5,304 nucleotides of DNA from Actinomycetes bacterium (GTDB lineage Bacteria > Actinomycetota > Coriobacteriia > Coriobacteriales > Eggerthellaceae). This document shows, piece after piece, positions 1 through 5,304 of the stretch (position 1 is the stretch's first letter; each line of letters begins with the position of its first letter). The position numbers and the translations under genes were made by a program. Location: contig JAEWYG010000076.1 of the NCBI GenBank assembly GCA_023395755.1, forward strand, positions 1-5,304, in the 5' to 3' direction. The notes under the pieces are model-generated. The model was not told the origin of the DNA. It made no database searches and saw only the letters and a list, made by a program, of their open reading frames with translations.

Positions 1-2
1 GT

Positions 3-104
3 TTTTGTTCTTTGCCCGCCGTGGGTGTCATAGTAATCCTTATAGTTTGCTCGGTTGTGGCGCACAAAAATCGTCCTCGTAGCACGCCCCACACATTGCA
101 TTAG
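3..104 (+). CDS. 3' end of a membrane protein (partial, last helix and basic tail)
   Basis: The reading frame is open from the window edge to a TAG at 102-104 and gives 33 residues. Residues 4-20 are a strongly hydrophobic run rich in V and I (PAVGVIVILIVCSVVA), followed by a basic tail HKNRPR. This is the usual end of a multi-helix transporter or other integral membrane protein: a final transmembrane helix, then a positively charged cytoplasmic end. The other two forward frames stop at 31-33 and 80-82 and look less protein-like. The family cannot be named from this fragment. A permease for the substrate of the downstream reductase is an attractive guess but unsupported. The fragment is short enough to be chance, and it could also be a sortase-like or single-pass tail, although no proper LPxTG is present. 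Confidence 0.45.
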   Translation, partial: FCSLPAVGVIVILIVCSVVAHKNRPRSTPHTLH

Positions 105-140
105 TTGTCTATTATCCCCTATTTTTCCATAACAACTGCC

Positions 141-235
141 AAATCGTTGCGTGTCTACAACCCGATTTCACATCGTTGTCCTCCTAGAAGGCTCTGCCGC
201 CCCCTCCTTCCATACCTCGAGGTTCACAAATCGGG
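141..235 (+). repeat. Mutually exclusive inverted repeats upstream of the regulator
   Basis: AAATCG at 141-146 can pair with CGATTT at 163-168; the stem extends inward by TTG 147-149 with CAA 158-160 across a two-base bulge. The same middle segment, CCCGATTT at 161-168, is also perfectly complementary to AAATCGGG at 228-235. Only one pairing can form at a time. This matters only if transcription crosses the region, either by read-through from the upstream gene or from a promoter left of 141. It could otherwise be chance or a weak terminator of the upstream gene. Confidence 0.3.
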
Positions 236-237
236 GG

Positions 238-265
238 TTCCAGAGCATGCGACATACCGTAGAAT
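238..265 (+). promoter_or_regulatory. Candidate promoter of the LuxR-type regulator gene
   Basis: TAGAAT at 260-265 matches the -10 consensus TATAAT in five of six positions and lies 31 bases before the chosen start codon. The -35 position 16 bases upstream (TTCCAG, 238-243) is poor, which would suit an activator-dependent or weak promoter. Assigned from sequence match and position only. Confidence 0.3.
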
Positions 266-280
266 ACAACTACCTAGTCG

Positions 281-289
281 GGGAGGGAG
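281..289 (+). promoter_or_regulatory. Ribosome binding site that fixes the regulator start
   Basis: GGGAGGGAG ends seven bases before the ATG at 297 and is the best Shine-Dalgarno match in the region. It argues for that ATG over the in-frame TTG at 105, which would add 64 residues rich in R, P and S that resemble no domain. Confidence 0.7.
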
Positions 290-296
290 CTGGCGC

Positions 297-1820
297 ATGG
301 CCGAACAATGTAATAGGCTACAAAAGAGCCGGCTCTGGCATCATCCCCTCTTGGTTTCAACCCTTGGATATGGCATCGTATGTGGCCTCACCTTTCCTCT
401 TATGATCTCAAGCACCTTCCTCAAAGAAATGAGCTTATCGCACGGAGCCGGGAATTCCTTCGGTGTGCTGTTCTTCTTAGCCTACGCAATCACGATGATC
501 GTCACCGCGGCAACGCACTTGTTCCGACGAAAGCGTATCCACCGGCAACGCATGATTAGCGCATTTGGCGCGGTATTCCTCGGCAACGTGGTTATGCTCG
601 TTCGCTATCTTTACCATTTATCGGGCGAGTGGCCTTATGCCGTCCTTGCAGCCGGACTTATCGGATACGGCTTAGCCACCGCAGAACTGGGATGGATGGC
701 GCGTATCGCAACACTACGCGACGAGAAGCGTATCTCTCTCGAACGCACGGTGCCACTGGCATTTGCCTGCGGGGCTGCCGTGGCTGCAGTTATATTCTTG
801 GTAGAAGGAACAATCGAGCTCAGCTTTGCGTTAATCATCACAGCTCTTTCATCACTTCCCCTCATGAAAAACCAACCTCTAGAAGGCATTGGTCGCCGCA
901 TCAGCTTCTCGCAAACCGGAGCCTTCGATTTCGCAAAAGCCGTCTCGTATCTTGCGGTATTCTCGTTTGTATTCGGGGCCGTAAGCCAGGTAGCCATCAA
1001 TGCCGAATCCGATCTGCTTCCTATTGAAGCGCAGGCTGTGCTCGGCATAATCATAGCTGCCATCATCATGTTTACTGGCTCGTTGAGAGCCTCAAAGCGC
1101 AAGCCCGCATCAGATCTATACGATTTACTATTTCCCGTGGTAGCCGTCGCTTTGATTGCCCTACCGTTCATTACCTCGCAAGCACTGCATATCGCAGCGG
1201 CCGTACTAGTATTCGTGGCCTACTACTTATCCAGCATGAACTTGCGCATTATTATCTGCCAGCTAGGCGCACGCGACAACGTATCGATGTGGGTATACCT
1301 GAGCATAGCGTTGGGTGTAGGAAGCCTACTTATTTTGGCGGGAGTTGCATTCGGGGCCGTTGTTCTTACCGGCGACAGTCTCGTTGCTGGATTGGCTCTC
1401 GTATCACTGGTTTCGTTATTTGTGCTAGCACTAAACCCCATCGTCGCAACTCGACTCGAACGCCACAAAAAAGAACAACACCCGCAAACGCTGAGCGCCG
1501 AATCAATCGGCCCACCTGTCAAGAATCTTGCAAGAGCAGAAGCCGACAAGGCATCCAACGAGCAATCTCCCGCTATGGCCGAACGCGAGGTTCGCACAGC
1601 TCTTATGCGCGCCTTTTCGGAACTCCACAATTTCACCCCCCGCGAGGCAGAAGTGCTGGAGCTGCTCTGCCAAGGACGCACGCGCACCTACATTGCTGCC
1701 GAGCTAGGTCTTTCTCCCAACACGATCAAAGGATACATCCATCATGTCTACCAGAAAAGCGGTTCGGTAGACAAGCAAGATCTTCTGGATCGCGTCGAGT
1801 TATTCATCGCAAAACACTAA
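297..1820 (+). CDS. LuxR-family transcriptional regulator with a 12-helix membrane sensor domain
   Basis: A 507-residue, one-component, membrane-bound regulator. About twelve hydrophobic segments are visible, near residues 17-37, 55-75, 86-106, 113-133, 152-169, 173-190, 212-234, 246-263, 276-293, 297-316, 332-358 and 362-383. A charged, poorly ordered cytoplasmic linker follows (about 385-440). The C-terminal LuxR/GerE helix-turn-helix at about 446-501 begins FTPREAEVLELLCQGRT and contains the recognition-helix region LGLSPNTIKGYIHHVYQKSG. This architecture, an MFS-like membrane half fused to a LuxR head without receiver or PAS domain, is characteristic of Coriobacteriia, where such genes often sit beside Tat-exported reductases. 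The start at ATG 297 is chosen because of the strong ribosome binding site and because the first helix follows 16 residues later. It lies on the same strand, 218 bases upstream of the flavoprotein, so it probably controls that gene in response to a ligand or membrane signal; this is inference. The sensed molecule is unknown. Confidence 0.9.
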   Translation: MAEQCNRLQKSRLWHHPLLVSTLGYGIVCGLTFPLMISSTFLKEMSLSHGAGNSFGVLFFLAYAITMIVTAATHLFRRKRIHRQRMISAFGAVFLGNVVMLVRYLYHLSGEWPYAVLAAGLIGYGLATAELGWMARIATLRDEKRISLERTVPLAFACGAAVAAVIFLVEGTIELSFALIITALSSLPLMKNQPLEGIGRRISFSQTGAFDFAKAVSYLAVFSFVFGAVSQVAINAESDLLPIEAQAVLGIIIAAIIMFTGSLRASKRKPASDLYDLLFPVVAVALIALPFITSQALHIAAAVLVFVAYYLSSMNLRIIICQLGARDNVSMWVYLSIALGVGSLLILAGVAFGAVVLTGDSLVAGLALVSLVSLFVLALNPIVATRLERHKKEQHPQTLSAESIGPPVKNLARAEADKASNEQSPAMAEREVRTALMRAFSELHNFTPREAEVLELLCQGRTRTYIAAELGLSPNTIKGYIHHVYQKSGSVDKQDLLDRVELFIAKH

Positions 1821-1847
1821 TCTTCTCTTCTAACCACTGCTTTTCAC

Positions 1848-1864
1848 CCCTCCATTCAGGAGGG
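1848..1864 (+). terminator. Small hairpin after the regulator gene, weak terminator candidate
   Basis: CCCTCC at 1848-1853 pairs with GGAGGG at 1859-1864 around the loop ATTCA, 28 bases after the regulator stop codon. No T-run follows directly; an A/T-rich stretch comes only at 1884-1900. It could be a weak or factor-assisted terminator, so some read-through from the regulator gene into the reductase gene is possible. Confidence 0.35.
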
Positions 1865-1872
1865 TTATCTGC

Positions 1873-1883
1873 CCATGACATGG
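1873..1883. promoter_or_regulatory. Perfect dyad CCATG-A-CATGG, possible operator
   Basis: A perfect inverted repeat with five-base arms around a single central base sits between the regulator and the flavoprotein. It is directly followed by an A/T-rich tract (TATTTTAAAAAAATTTT, 1884-1900) that could hold the -10 region or DNA-bending A-tract of the reductase promoter. LuxR-type proteins bind short dyads as dimers, so this is the best operator candidate in the gap. It is only 11 bases long and could be chance. Confidence 0.3.
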
Positions 1884-1922
1884 TATTTTAAAAAAATTTT
1901 CTCATCTACCCCTTTTGGTGCT

Positions 1923-1977
1923 GGCAAGCTTTTGCCCCTTCTCCGAACATGAGCAACAGCCGAAGGTGAAGTCGGAG
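1923..1977 (+). repeat. Two inverted repeats in the probable 5' untranslated region of the flavoprotein gene
   Basis: GGCAA 1923-1927 pairs with TTGCC 1932-1936 around a four-base loop. Further on, CTCCGA 1941-1946 pairs with TCGGAG 1972-1977 around 25 bases. Both lie upstream of the ribosome binding site. They may structure the leader RNA or serve as protein sites. I recognise no known riboswitch class in them. Confidence 0.25.
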
Positions 1978-2023
1978 CACTCACCAAAATGGCTTGAAAG
2001 CATTACCGGAAGAAAAATTAACA

Positions 2024-2030
2024 GGGAGGA
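2024..2030 (+). promoter_or_regulatory. Ribosome binding site that fixes the flavoprotein start
   Basis: GGGAGGA ends eight bases before ATG 2039, a near-ideal arrangement. It overrules the in-frame TTG at 1994, which has no comparable site and would place 15 extra residues before an already complete Tat signal. Confidence 0.8.
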
Positions 2031-2038
2031 TTATTACG

Positions 2039-3631
2039 ATGAAACAGGGGAACGAACTGAATCAGGTGGGCGTTTCACGCCGCTCTTTTCTTGTAGGTCT
2101 CGGTGCCACTGCAGCAGTTATGGCAGGGACGGGCCTTGTTGGCTGCGCGCCGCAGAACAGCACTACGCCCAGCAAAACGAACACCAATGAAGACGCAACT
2201 TCAGCGTCTGATAAGGGGCCAGCAGCAAAAGCAGACACTATTCAGGCAGCTGCCGAAAAACCAGCAGAGAAGCAGGAGGTCAAGCAGGCCGATATCGTAG
2301 TCATCGGCAGCGGCATCGCTGGCATGAGCATGGCAGTAGAAGCCTCACGCGCTGGCGCTAAGGTTATCGTGCTAGAAAAACATGACATCTCCGGCGGCGA
2401 TTCATCCATCTGCACCGGCAACTTCTATTGTTGCGGCAGCAAACTGCAAGACAGCAAAGGCCTGACAAACTATGGAACACCGGAAGAAATCGCACAGTTC
2501 TTCTTCGCTCAGTCTGATGGCGATGCCAACATAGATATCTGTCGTCTCGTGGCCGATAACGGTGGCGCAGCCATGGATTGGCTGGTTGAAATGGGATGCG
2601 ACTTCGACAAAAAACCAGGCGAGGGCGTCTCAGATCGCTCCATGGTTGTAAAAAACGGTGGCAAATTCACCATTGATACCCTTATCGCCGAAGCCGAGAA
2701 AAACGGTACTGAACTCATGATGAAAACGCGCGCCATCGAGATACTCATGGAGGGTGGCAAGGTATCTGGTGTGAAAGCGCGTGAGGGTAAAACCGAATAC
2801 ACCATCAATGCCAAGGCTGTCATGCTGGCATCTGGCGGCTTCGATGGACAGGACTGGTCAAAAAAACTCTACGCTCCTGGCACCGTGGGTTGGCACACCT
2901 TTTCGACCCCTTCAAATACCGGCGATGGCATCGAACTGGCAAAACAAGCTGGAGCCCTTATTCTTTTGAAAGGCGGCTTATCACAGATACACCTTGTAGG
3001 ACGCGACCCACTGCCACTGAACGACGAGCTTTCTGTGCTACGTATGGTTAACACGGGCGTATTCATTTCCGATCTGGGATACCGTTGTGCTAATGAATCC
3101 ATGACTAGCCAGTTCGATTATTTCACCCCGTTCATACAAAGTGGTCGCAAGGAATTCTTTATCATCTGCGATTCACAACAGCCCGAGAAGCGTATGGGGC
3201 TTATCAAGAAAGCCGTCGACAAGGGTGTTGCACACCAAGCCGACTCTATAGTTGAGTTAGCCGAAAAAGCAGGACTACCATCCTACCCCGTGGCAAAAAC
3301 CATCGAGAAGTACAACACACTTTGCGATACCGGCAACGACCCCGACTTCCATAAGAAGCCCGAAGATTTACAGCGCATTGAACAGGGGCCTTTCTATTGC
3401 ATCGAAATTACACCGAATACGAACGACTCATTCGGCCAGCTGGCCATCAGCACAAAAGCCGAAGTGCTTGACGAGAACCGCAAACCCGTTCCGGGCCTCT
3501 ACGCCGGCGGAACTATCGGTAACGCCGAATTGTTCTACATGCGTTATTCTGTCAGCGGCTCATCGATGTGCATGGGTACTGTTACCGGGCGCATTGCCGC
3601 ACAAGAAGCCATGAAATACTACAGCGCGTAA
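2039..3631 (+). CDS. Tat-exported, lipid-anchored FAD-dependent reductase (fumarate reductase flavoprotein-like)
   Basis: A 530-residue flavoprotein of the FAD_binding_2 family (fumarate reductase, urocanate reductase and Eggerthella Cgr2 relatives). The N-terminus is a twin-arginine signal: SRRSFL at 13-18, a hydrophobic stretch to about 34, then the lipobox LVGC with Cys36 as the probable lipid-modified residue. Residues 37-83 form a low-complexity A/K/E/T tether. The dinucleotide-binding fold begins at 84 with IVVIGSGIAG (glycines 90, 92, 95) and the ribose-binding acid E113. The C-terminal FAD-contacting part, PGLYAGGTIGN at 485-495 and SGSSMCMGTVTGRIA at 506-520, is the usual family ending. 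There is no CxxCH haem motif and no covalent-FMN domain, so electrons must come from a separate donor. Compared by eye with Shewanella flavocytochrome c3, the substrate-clamping arginine (R502) and a histidine (H318) remain. The catalytic acid arginine aligns with Ser357 and another substrate-binding histidine with Asp463, so fumarate is an unlikely substrate. Expected role: reduction of an organic acceptor outside the membrane in anaerobic respiration. Confidence 0.88.
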   Translation: MKQGNELNQVGVSRRSFLVGLGATAAVMAGTGLVGCAPQNSTTPSKTNTNEDATSASDKGPAAKADTIQAAAEKPAEKQEVKQADIVVIGSGIAGMSMAVEASRAGAKVIVLEKHDISGGDSSICTGNFYCCGSKLQDSKGLTNYGTPEEIAQFFFAQSDGDANIDICRLVADNGGAAMDWLVEMGCDFDKKPGEGVSDRSMVVKNGGKFTIDTLIAEAEKNGTELMMKTRAIEILMEGGKVSGVKAREGKTEYTINAKAVMLASGGFDGQDWSKKLYAPGTVGWHTFSTPSNTGDGIELAKQAGALILLKGGLSQIHLVGRDPLPLNDELSVLRMVNTGVFISDLGYRCANESMTSQFDYFTPFIQSGRKEFFIICDSQQPEKRMGLIKKAVDKGVAHQADSIVELAEKAGLPSYPVAKTIEKYNTLCDTGNDPDFHKKPEDLQRIEQGPFYCIEITPNTNDSFGQLAISTKAEVLDENRKPVPGLYAGGTIGNAELFYMRYSVSGSSMCMGTVTGRIAAQEAMKYYSA

Positions 3632-3662
3632 ATTCCGCCTCTCTCCTGCTGGCAAATCAAAC

Positions 3663-3701
3663 GCAGAAAAGCGCCACCTCTTCGGGGTGCCGCTTTTCTG
3701 C
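3663..3701 (+). terminator. Strong hairpin terminator after the flavoprotein gene
   Basis: GCAGAAAAGCG at 3663-3673 pairs perfectly with CGCTTTTCTGC at 3691-3701. The stem continues inward, past one mismatch, with CACC 3675-3678 and GGTG 3686-3689, and is capped by a C(TTCG)G tetraloop at 3680-3685 with T3679 bulged. The A-run and T-run inside the stem flank the GC-rich core, so the inner hairpin plus TTTT can end transcription in either direction. Confidence 0.8.
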
Positions 3702-3946
3702 ATATTAGCCCGTTGGGCATCCCCACCTCGGGCAACACCCGGAAGCGTTGTTTTCAAGCTGACAACAAACACCCCGAAAACACACGCCACAAGTCGAAGT
3801 TTTGCGCTATGCTGTACCCATCAGCTTCGGCGTAAGGAGTCGGTTTGGGGTATGCTTGAGCGGAAAGAACGCACCCGCCCTGCATGGCTGGGCCAAGCTT
3901 CACGACCAGGCTGTTTTTATTCGCCACGAGATATGAGGTGAGCGCT
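3702..3946 (+). other. Gene-poor spacer before hpf with a possible 29-residue leader peptide
   Basis: No confident gene is visible here. The only candidate is an ATG at 3852 reading 29 codons (begins MLERKERTRPAW, ends SPRDMR) to a TGA at 3939-3941, five bases before the hpf ATG. An AAGGAG at 3834-3839 lies 12 bases upstream of this ATG, farther than ideal. The hpf ribosome binding site GAGG (3935-3938) falls inside the end of this frame, so translation of one could affect the other. TATGCT occurs twice (3808-3813 and 3851-3856) and could act as a -10 element, but neither copy has a convincing -35. TACCC 3815-3819 can pair with GGGTA 3848-3852. No known riboswitch or small RNA was recognised. 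Confidence 0.3.
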
Positions 3947-4519
3947 ATGAGCATTACCGTAGCCGGACGCAAGATGCCCGTCACCGACGCATTGCGCGAC
4001 TATGCCGAAGAGAAAATCGGCAATTCCATGAAGGTCATGGACATCGATCCCCTGGTCGCCGAAATCGTCCTTTATGTTGAAAAAAACCCCGCGAATCCCC
4101 GTCCCGCTTGTTGTGAGGTCACCTTGCGAACAAAGGGTCACATCGTCCGCGTGGAAGAATGCGAAGAGGATATGTATGCCGCCATCGACGTATCTGCCGC
4201 TAAGGTGGTGCGTCAACTGCGCAAATACAAGACGAAGGTTGTCGACCGCAAACTGCGTGCCGTGGATGAAACAATCCGTATCGACCATACCACCCCGACC
4301 GATCTCGACCAACTTATGAACGAACTTGCTGCCGACGATGAGGTTGTACGCGTAAAAGAGATCGAATTTGAGCCACTAACCGAGGAAGAAGCGCTCGTAA
4401 AGATCGATTTACTCGGCCACGATTTCTTCGCCTATACCGACCGCGACTCCGGCCTCGCAAACGTGCTCTATCGCCGCAACGACGGCGGATACGGACTGTT
4501 AAAACAACGTGAAGACTAG
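3947..4519 (+). CDS. hpf: Long-form ribosome hibernation promoting factor
   Basis: A 190-residue cytoplasmic protein that binds 30S subunits and dimerises 70S ribosomes into inactive 100S particles when growth slows. Residues 1-100 form the S30AE/RaiA domain, with opening MSITVAGRKMPVTDALRDYA and the helix containing YAAIDVSAAKVVRQLRKYK. Residues about 135-188 form the C-terminal dimerisation domain: VRVKEIEFEPLTEEEA, then LLGHDFFAYTD, then VLYRRNDGGYGLL, the hallmark of long HPF. Length agrees with the long form (about 180-190). The ATG at 3947 is preferred over an upstream in-frame start at 3884 because it has GAGG at 3935-3938 eight bases before it and because the family starts exactly here. 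A terminator follows, so it is probably transcribed alone. Regulation in this lineage is unknown to me and no clear stress promoter is visible. Confidence 0.95.
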   Translation: MSITVAGRKMPVTDALRDYAEEKIGNSMKVMDIDPLVAEIVLYVEKNPANPRPACCEVTLRTKGHIVRVEECEEDMYAAIDVSAAKVVRQLRKYKTKVVDRKLRAVDETIRIDHTTPTDLDQLMNELAADDEVVRVKEIEFEPLTEEEALVKIDLLGHDFFAYTDRDSGLANVLYRRNDGGYGLLKQRED

Positions 4520-4546
4520 AGTCCTAGACCTATCGGTTTGAACTAA

Positions 4547-4581
4547 AACAAGGCGGCCCTGATGGGTCGCTTTGTTCGTTT
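4547..4581 (+). terminator. Rho-independent terminator of hpf
   Basis: A 13-pair stem, arms 4547-4559 and 4564-4576 with two G-T wobbles, closes on the four-base loop TGAT. The descending arm ends in TTTGTT and is followed by CGTTT. It starts 27 bases after the hpf stop codon and separates hpf from the acyl carrier protein gene. Confidence 0.8.
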
Positions 4582-4595
4582 CAGACATATCGGCA

Positions 4596-4623
4596 TTGCC
4601 CTCTTACCATCTGCTAGTATAGA
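4596..4623 (+). promoter_or_regulatory. Probable promoter of the acyl carrier protein gene
   Basis: TTGCCC at 4596-4601 and TATAGA at 4618-4623 are 16 bases apart, each matching four of six consensus positions. An alternative reading is an extended -10, TGCTAGTAT at 4612-4620. Either way transcription would start near 4630, giving a short leader of about 25 bases. It lies directly downstream of the hpf terminator, where a new promoter is needed. Confidence 0.45.
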
Positions 4624-4653
4624 TGCCAACTGTTTTCAAAGAAAGGAACGCTC

Positions 4654-4872
4654 GTGGCCACTATCGACACCGTCAAAAACATCCTGAAAGAAAACCTCGA
4701 CATCGACCCAACAACCGTCGCCGAAGACTCCACGTTTGATTCGCTCGGCATCGATTCGCTGGATATGGTTGAGCTAATCTGCGACCTTGAAGAAGCATGC
4801 GAGGTAGACTTCGGCGAACCCGAAGGGCTCAAAACCGTTGGTGATTTAGTAAAATATATCGACGAGCTGTAA
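4654..4872 (+). CDS. acpP: Acyl carrier protein
   Basis: A 72-residue acidic protein that carries growing acyl chains on a 4'-phosphopantetheine arm in type II fatty acid synthesis. The attachment motif is GIDSLDMVEL, with Ser35 as the modified residue. Helix I (TVKNILKENLDID), the loop before DSL and helix II (SLDMVELICDLEEACE) are all in standard places. It starts with GTG 4654, preceded by AAAGGA at 4642-4647 six bases away. It is slightly shorter than the E. coli protein (77 residues after Met removal). It stands alone between hpf and folC, not in a fatty acid synthesis cluster, with its own promoter and terminator. It is probably the housekeeping carrier, but a dedicated carrier for another pathway cannot be excluded from this window. 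Cysteines at 43 and 49 in helix II are a minor peculiarity. Confidence 0.92.
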   Translation: MATIDTVKNILKENLDIDPTTVAEDSTFDSLGIDSLDMVELICDLEEACEVDFGEPEGLKTVGDLVKYIDEL

Positions 4873-4906
4873 AGTTACCACGTAACTCAACAGTCACCGA
4901 TACCCA

Positions 4907-4934
4907 GGGGGGGCGAAAACTTGCCCCCCTTTTT
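4907..4934 (+). terminator. Rho-independent terminator of the acyl carrier protein gene
   Basis: A very GC-rich stem pairs 4908-4914 (six G then C) with 4923-4929 (G then six C) around an eight-base loop, followed at once by five T (4930-4934). It lies between the convergent acyl carrier protein and folC genes. In the minus direction there is no T-run after the stem, so it looks designed for the plus strand. A smaller dyad, AGTTAC-CAC-GTAACT at 4873-4887, starts right after the stop codon. Confidence 0.9.
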
Positions 4935-4937
4935 CTC

Positions 4938-5303
4938 TTATAAGGCTGCTTTCAGAGCGGCAATTGAATAGAGGCTACCAAAGGCACAAATAAGACCATG
5001 CACCCCTGCGAGGTTACGAGCTTGAGCCAGTGCATCAGGCATGTCGCATGCAACAGAAGAGTTTGTGCAGGCCGCACAGCCCAGCATATCTTGCCCCGTC
5101 CATCGAATAGCACGCGCCAGTTTGTCAGCAGAAAGCGCACGCGGGTTATCCGGAGCAATCGCCACAAAACCGCTGCCATAAGGCAAAATAATCTCAAGCA
5201 TTTCGGAATAATTCTTATCCTCAAGCACGCCTACGATAAATACAGGCTTCTTATCGGGAAACACATCAGCCAAAGAGTCTACTAAAGCCTGAGCTCCTTG
5301 AGG
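4938..5303 (-). CDS. folC: Folylpolyglutamate synthase / dihydrofolate synthase, C-terminal part (partial)
   Basis: The C-terminal 121 residues of FolC, a cytoplasmic ligase of the Mur family that adds glutamate to folates (and to dihydropteroate in bifunctional forms) using ATP. The frame stays open to the window edge, so the gene begins beyond 5304; the TTG at 5271-5273 is an internal leucine codon, not a start. Visible family landmarks, in order, are the opening PQGAQALVDSLADVFP (the family's NPxGA segment), PVFIVGVLEDKNYSEML (the conserved G-V-x-x-DK), and APDNPRALSADKLA. The closing segment is GLICAFGSLYSIAALKAAL, matching the usual C-GSLY ending. It is convergent with the acyl carrier protein gene, 65 bases apart. 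Whether it has both dihydrofolate and folylpolyglutamate activity cannot be judged without the N-terminal domain. Confidence 0.92.
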   Translation of the reverse strand, partial: PQGAQALVDSLADVFPDKKPVFIVGVLEDKNYSEMLEIILPYGSGFVAIAPDNPRALSADKLARAIRWTGQDMLGCAACTNSSVACDMPDALAQARNLAGVHGLICAFGSLYSIAALKAAL

Positions 5304-5304
5304 A

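Noticed and set aside
221..243. tRNA-like T-loop (GGTTC...AAATC)
   Set aside because: The loop has two extra bases, and no acceptor stem, D-arm or anticodon arm can be built around it.
105..296. In-frame TTG at 105 as an N-terminal extension of the LuxR-type regulator
   Set aside because: The extra 64 residues are R/P/S-rich with no domain character, there is no ribosome binding site, and ATG 297 has a strong GGGAGGGAG and leads straight into the first helix.
635..1171. A 178-codon open frame on the minus strand inside the regulator gene
   Set aside because: It is the antisense shadow of a membrane-protein gene; its product is rich in S, A, R and M without domain features, and the plus-strand reading is clearly a multi-helix LuxR regulator.
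1994..2038. TTG at 1994 as start of the flavoprotein
   Set aside because: It lacks a good ribosome binding site, whereas ATG 2039 has GGGAGGA at ideal spacing and already gives a full Tat signal.
1915..2190. A 91-codon plus-strand frame across the flavoprotein start
   Set aside because: It overlaps the Tat signal in another frame, has a low-complexity product and no ribosome binding site.
3843..3853. SigB-type stress promoter (GTTT and GGGTAT) before hpf
   Set aside because: The GTTT directly abuts the GGGTAT instead of lying 12-15 bases upstream, so the required spacing is absent.
5271..5273. TTG as the start of a 111-residue gene at the right edge
   Set aside because: The frame remains open to the window edge and the upstream residues PQGAQALVDS match the FolC family, so this is an internal leucine of a truncated gene.
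1..5304. CRISPR array, insertion sequence or prophage remnants
   Set aside because: No regularly spaced direct repeats, transposase or integrase frames, or terminal inverted repeats flanking a gene were seen.

Overview
The window looks like chromosomal DNA of an anaerobic, high-GC-lineage Gram-positive bacterium of the class Coriobacteriia, most likely family Eggerthellaceae. The main clue is the pairing of a 12-helix membrane protein carrying a C-terminal LuxR/GerE helix-turn-helix with a twin-arginine-exported flavoprotein reductase of the fumarate-reductase-like FAD_binding_2 family. That pairing is expanded in Eggerthella, Gordonibacter, Adlercreutzia and Slackia relatives. Base composition, judged by eye, is near 50% G+C, which is low for the family; a Cryptobacterium-like member would fit, but genus is a guess.

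Layout, left to right. Bases 3-104 appear to be the 3' end of a membrane protein whose last helix and basic tail are visible. Bases 105-296 are non-coding and hold competing inverted repeats and a weak promoter. The LuxR-type membrane regulator follows (297-1820, +). A 218-base intergenic region carries several dyads. Next is the exported flavoprotein (2039-3631, +), closed by a strong hairpin terminator at 3663-3701. A 245-base stretch without a firm gene follows; it may encode a 29-residue leader peptide that overlaps the ribosome binding site of the next gene. The ribosome hibernation factor gene hpf (3947-4519, +) has its own terminator. A free-standing acyl carrier protein gene (4654-4872, +) has a likely promoter just upstream and a G7/C6 terminator. 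The 3' end of folC lies on the minus strand (4938-5303, running off the window), convergent with the acyl carrier protein gene.

How the genes work together: the left half reads as one regulated respiratory module. The membrane-embedded regulator probably senses a small molecule or membrane state and controls the neighbouring reductase, which acts outside the membrane as a lipid-anchored flavoenzyme. By-eye alignment to Shewanella flavocytochrome c3 suggests that the catalytic acid arginine and one substrate-binding histidine are replaced, so the substrate is probably not fumarate. The flavoprotein has no haem motifs, so its electron donor must be encoded elsewhere. The right half (hpf, acyl carrier protein, folC) is ordinary housekeeping DNA.

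No RNA genes, insertion sequences, CRISPR arrays or phage features were recognised.
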